Source of the DNA: Saussurea involucrata
Lineage: Eukaryota > Streptophyta > Magnoliopsida > Asterales > Asteraceae
Reading direction: 5' to 3'
Assembly: GCA_033807775.1 (NCBI GenBank)
Contig: JAWVWS010001039.1
Span: 62,001 to 126,000, forward strand
DNA length: 64,000 bases
The position numbers and the translations under genes are program-made. Positions 62,801 to 64,000 of the stretch are shown piece by piece. The notes under the pieces were generated by a model that saw nothing but the letters and a program-made list of their open reading frames with translations, was not told the origin of the DNA and did no database searches. The first letter of the stretch is position 1, and each line of letters starts with the position of its first letter.

Positions 62801-64000
62801 ATGCTTAGATCTAAGTCCGAAACCCGATGAACCCGAAAACCGATTAGACCCAAAGTCCGAAACTCGAACTTTACTTAGGAAGGGTTTCGGGGCCTGTTTT
62901 GTCCACCCAAAACCCGATCGGGATGGGGGTTTTTCGGCCCGACCCGACCAGACCGATGCTCACCCCTAGTTTTTAGTAGAAAACAACTTTGAAAAGTTAC
63001 AGCTTTCGTCCTACAAGCATTTTGACGATTTACCCATACTTAGAGAACAAATTAAGATTTGACATCTAAATTAAAAACGTACTACTATTTCTTAGGAATC
63101 TAATCGTCTAAAATGCATATTTTTTGGATCAATGACAAATTTTATATGAATTTTACAAAAATAGTGCGCAAAACCCGTTTTAACATGACCAGTTTTGGAA
63201 ATACATTATTTCGAGCCCCTTAAAGTCGCAATTAGATCTCGTTGTAAACTAGAGAGTTGTTCTAGACACAGAGAGCTTTCCATAGATATATTATACACCT
63301 CAATCAGACCAATGAATGAGTGATTTTATACGGATTTTTCAACAAACAGAACTTTATGCTTAGATCTAAGTCCGAAACCCGATGAACCAGACCCGATAAA
63401 CCCGAAAACCGATTAGACCCAAAGTCCGAAACTCGAACTTTACTTAGGAAGGGTTTCGGGGCCTGTTTTGTCCACCCAAAACCCGATCGGGATGGGGGGT
63501 TTTCGGCCCGACCCGACCCGACCGATGCTCACCCCTAGTTTTTAGTAGAAAACAACTTTGAAAAGTTACAGCTTTCGTCCTACAAGCGTTTTGACGATTT
63601 ACCCATACTTAGAGAACAAATTAAGATTTGACATCTAAATTAAAAACGTACTACTATTTCTTAGGAATCTAATCGTCTAAAATGCATATTTTTTGGATCA
63701 ATGACCAATTTTATATGAATTTTACAAAAACAGTGCGCAAAACCCGTTTTAACATGACCAGTTTTGGAATTACATTATTTCGAGCCCCTTAAAGTCGCAA
63801 TTAGATCTCGTTGTAAACTAGAAAGTTGTTCTAGACACAGAGAGCTTTCCATCGATATATTATACACCTCAATCAGACCAATGAGTGAGTGATTTTTTAC
63901 GGATTTTTCAACAAACAGAACTTTATGCTTAGATCTAAGTCCGAAACCCGATAAACCCGACCCGATGAACCCGAAAACCGATTAGACCCAAAGTCCGAAA
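53831..64000 (-). repeat. 569-bp satellite array, inverted block
   Basis: Same satellite on the - strand. The phase motif appears as GTTTTGACGAT at 54001, 54569, 55138, 55693, 56248, 56817, 57386, 57945, 58514, 59069, 59638, 60207, 60776, 61331, 61900, 62464, 63019 and 63588. Spacing is 568-569 bp, with 555-bp variants lacking the 14-bp unit (for example 55138-55693 and 62464-63019) and a 559-bp variant lacking two TCGGG units (57386-57945). Small reading frames of 60-100 codons in this block are translated satellite and repeat identically with the monomers. They are not genes. The block runs off the window end. Confidence 0.97.
57386..61899 (-). repeat. 4-mer higher-order repeat in the inverted block, two copies
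   Basis: Four monomers marked at 57386 (ACAACTTTCGTC, ACATAAACAGAGCG), 57945 (TTTTGCCGAT, CAGTTTGC), 58514 (ACAGTTTCCG, CGATCCCC, ACGTATTTTT) and 59069 (TTTTGCCGAT) are repeated at 59638, 60207, 60776 and 61331. The offset is 2262 bp (2252 for the first pair, because one copy lacks 10 bp of the TCGGG run near 57873). Private variants are shared, so the duplication is recent and separate from those in the + strand blocks. Confidence 0.85.

Overview
The window is plant-type repetitive DNA with almost no coding capacity. It consists of one satellite array (monomer about 569 bp, roughly 103 monomers), one young LTR retrotransposon inserted into it, and one point where the array switches strand. 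A plant host is inferred from the retrotransposon: it has the initiator-Met tRNA primer site TGGTATCAGAGCC, TG...CA LTRs, a 5-bp target duplication, and repeated AGGGGGAG polypurine motifs of the Ty1/copia Sirevirus (SIRE) type. A eudicot, possibly Asteraceae, is my guess only. No host gene, tRNA, rRNA or CRISPR array is visible.

Layout. (1) 1-24106: head-to-tail satellite on the + strand, about 43 monomers. It has nested higher-order structure, including an approximately 8.6-kb block repeated with an offset of 10,219 bp. (2) 24107-29677: a 5.57-kb LTR retrotransposon on the - strand, flanked by GTTCT. It cuts one monomer into 251 + 318 bp, which together restore exactly 569 bp. Its LTRs look identical except for one 31-bp repeat-unit difference. 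It has a PBS, a leader, one 426-aa coiled-coil Gag-like ORF and about 2.7 kb of non-coding, repeat-rich DNA ending in seven PPT-like motifs. I see no protease, integrase, RT or RNase H, so it is a non-autonomous derivative. (3) 29678-53830: the same satellite, still + strand, about 42 monomers, with local dimer and trimer higher-order repeats. (4) 53831-64000: the same satellite on the - strand, about 18 monomers, with a 4-mer higher-order repeat present twice. The switch carries a 10-bp duplicated tag.

Each monomer has a CpG-dense, TCGGG-rich part (about positions 60-235) and an AT-rich part (about 235-569). The GC-rich part normally contains four GGG tracts spaced 6, 2 and 6 nt apart, which fits the canonical G-quadruplex pattern. 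The array is therefore a long run of potential G4 sites whose strand flips at 53830. Recurrent 14-bp and 5-bp length variants fall in this same GC-rich part.

The retrotransposon and the satellite have no evident functional link. The insertion is simply young relative to the array. All identities are by eye. No alignment or database search was run, and a collapsed or duplicated assembly is a real alternative explanation for the longest identical blocks.
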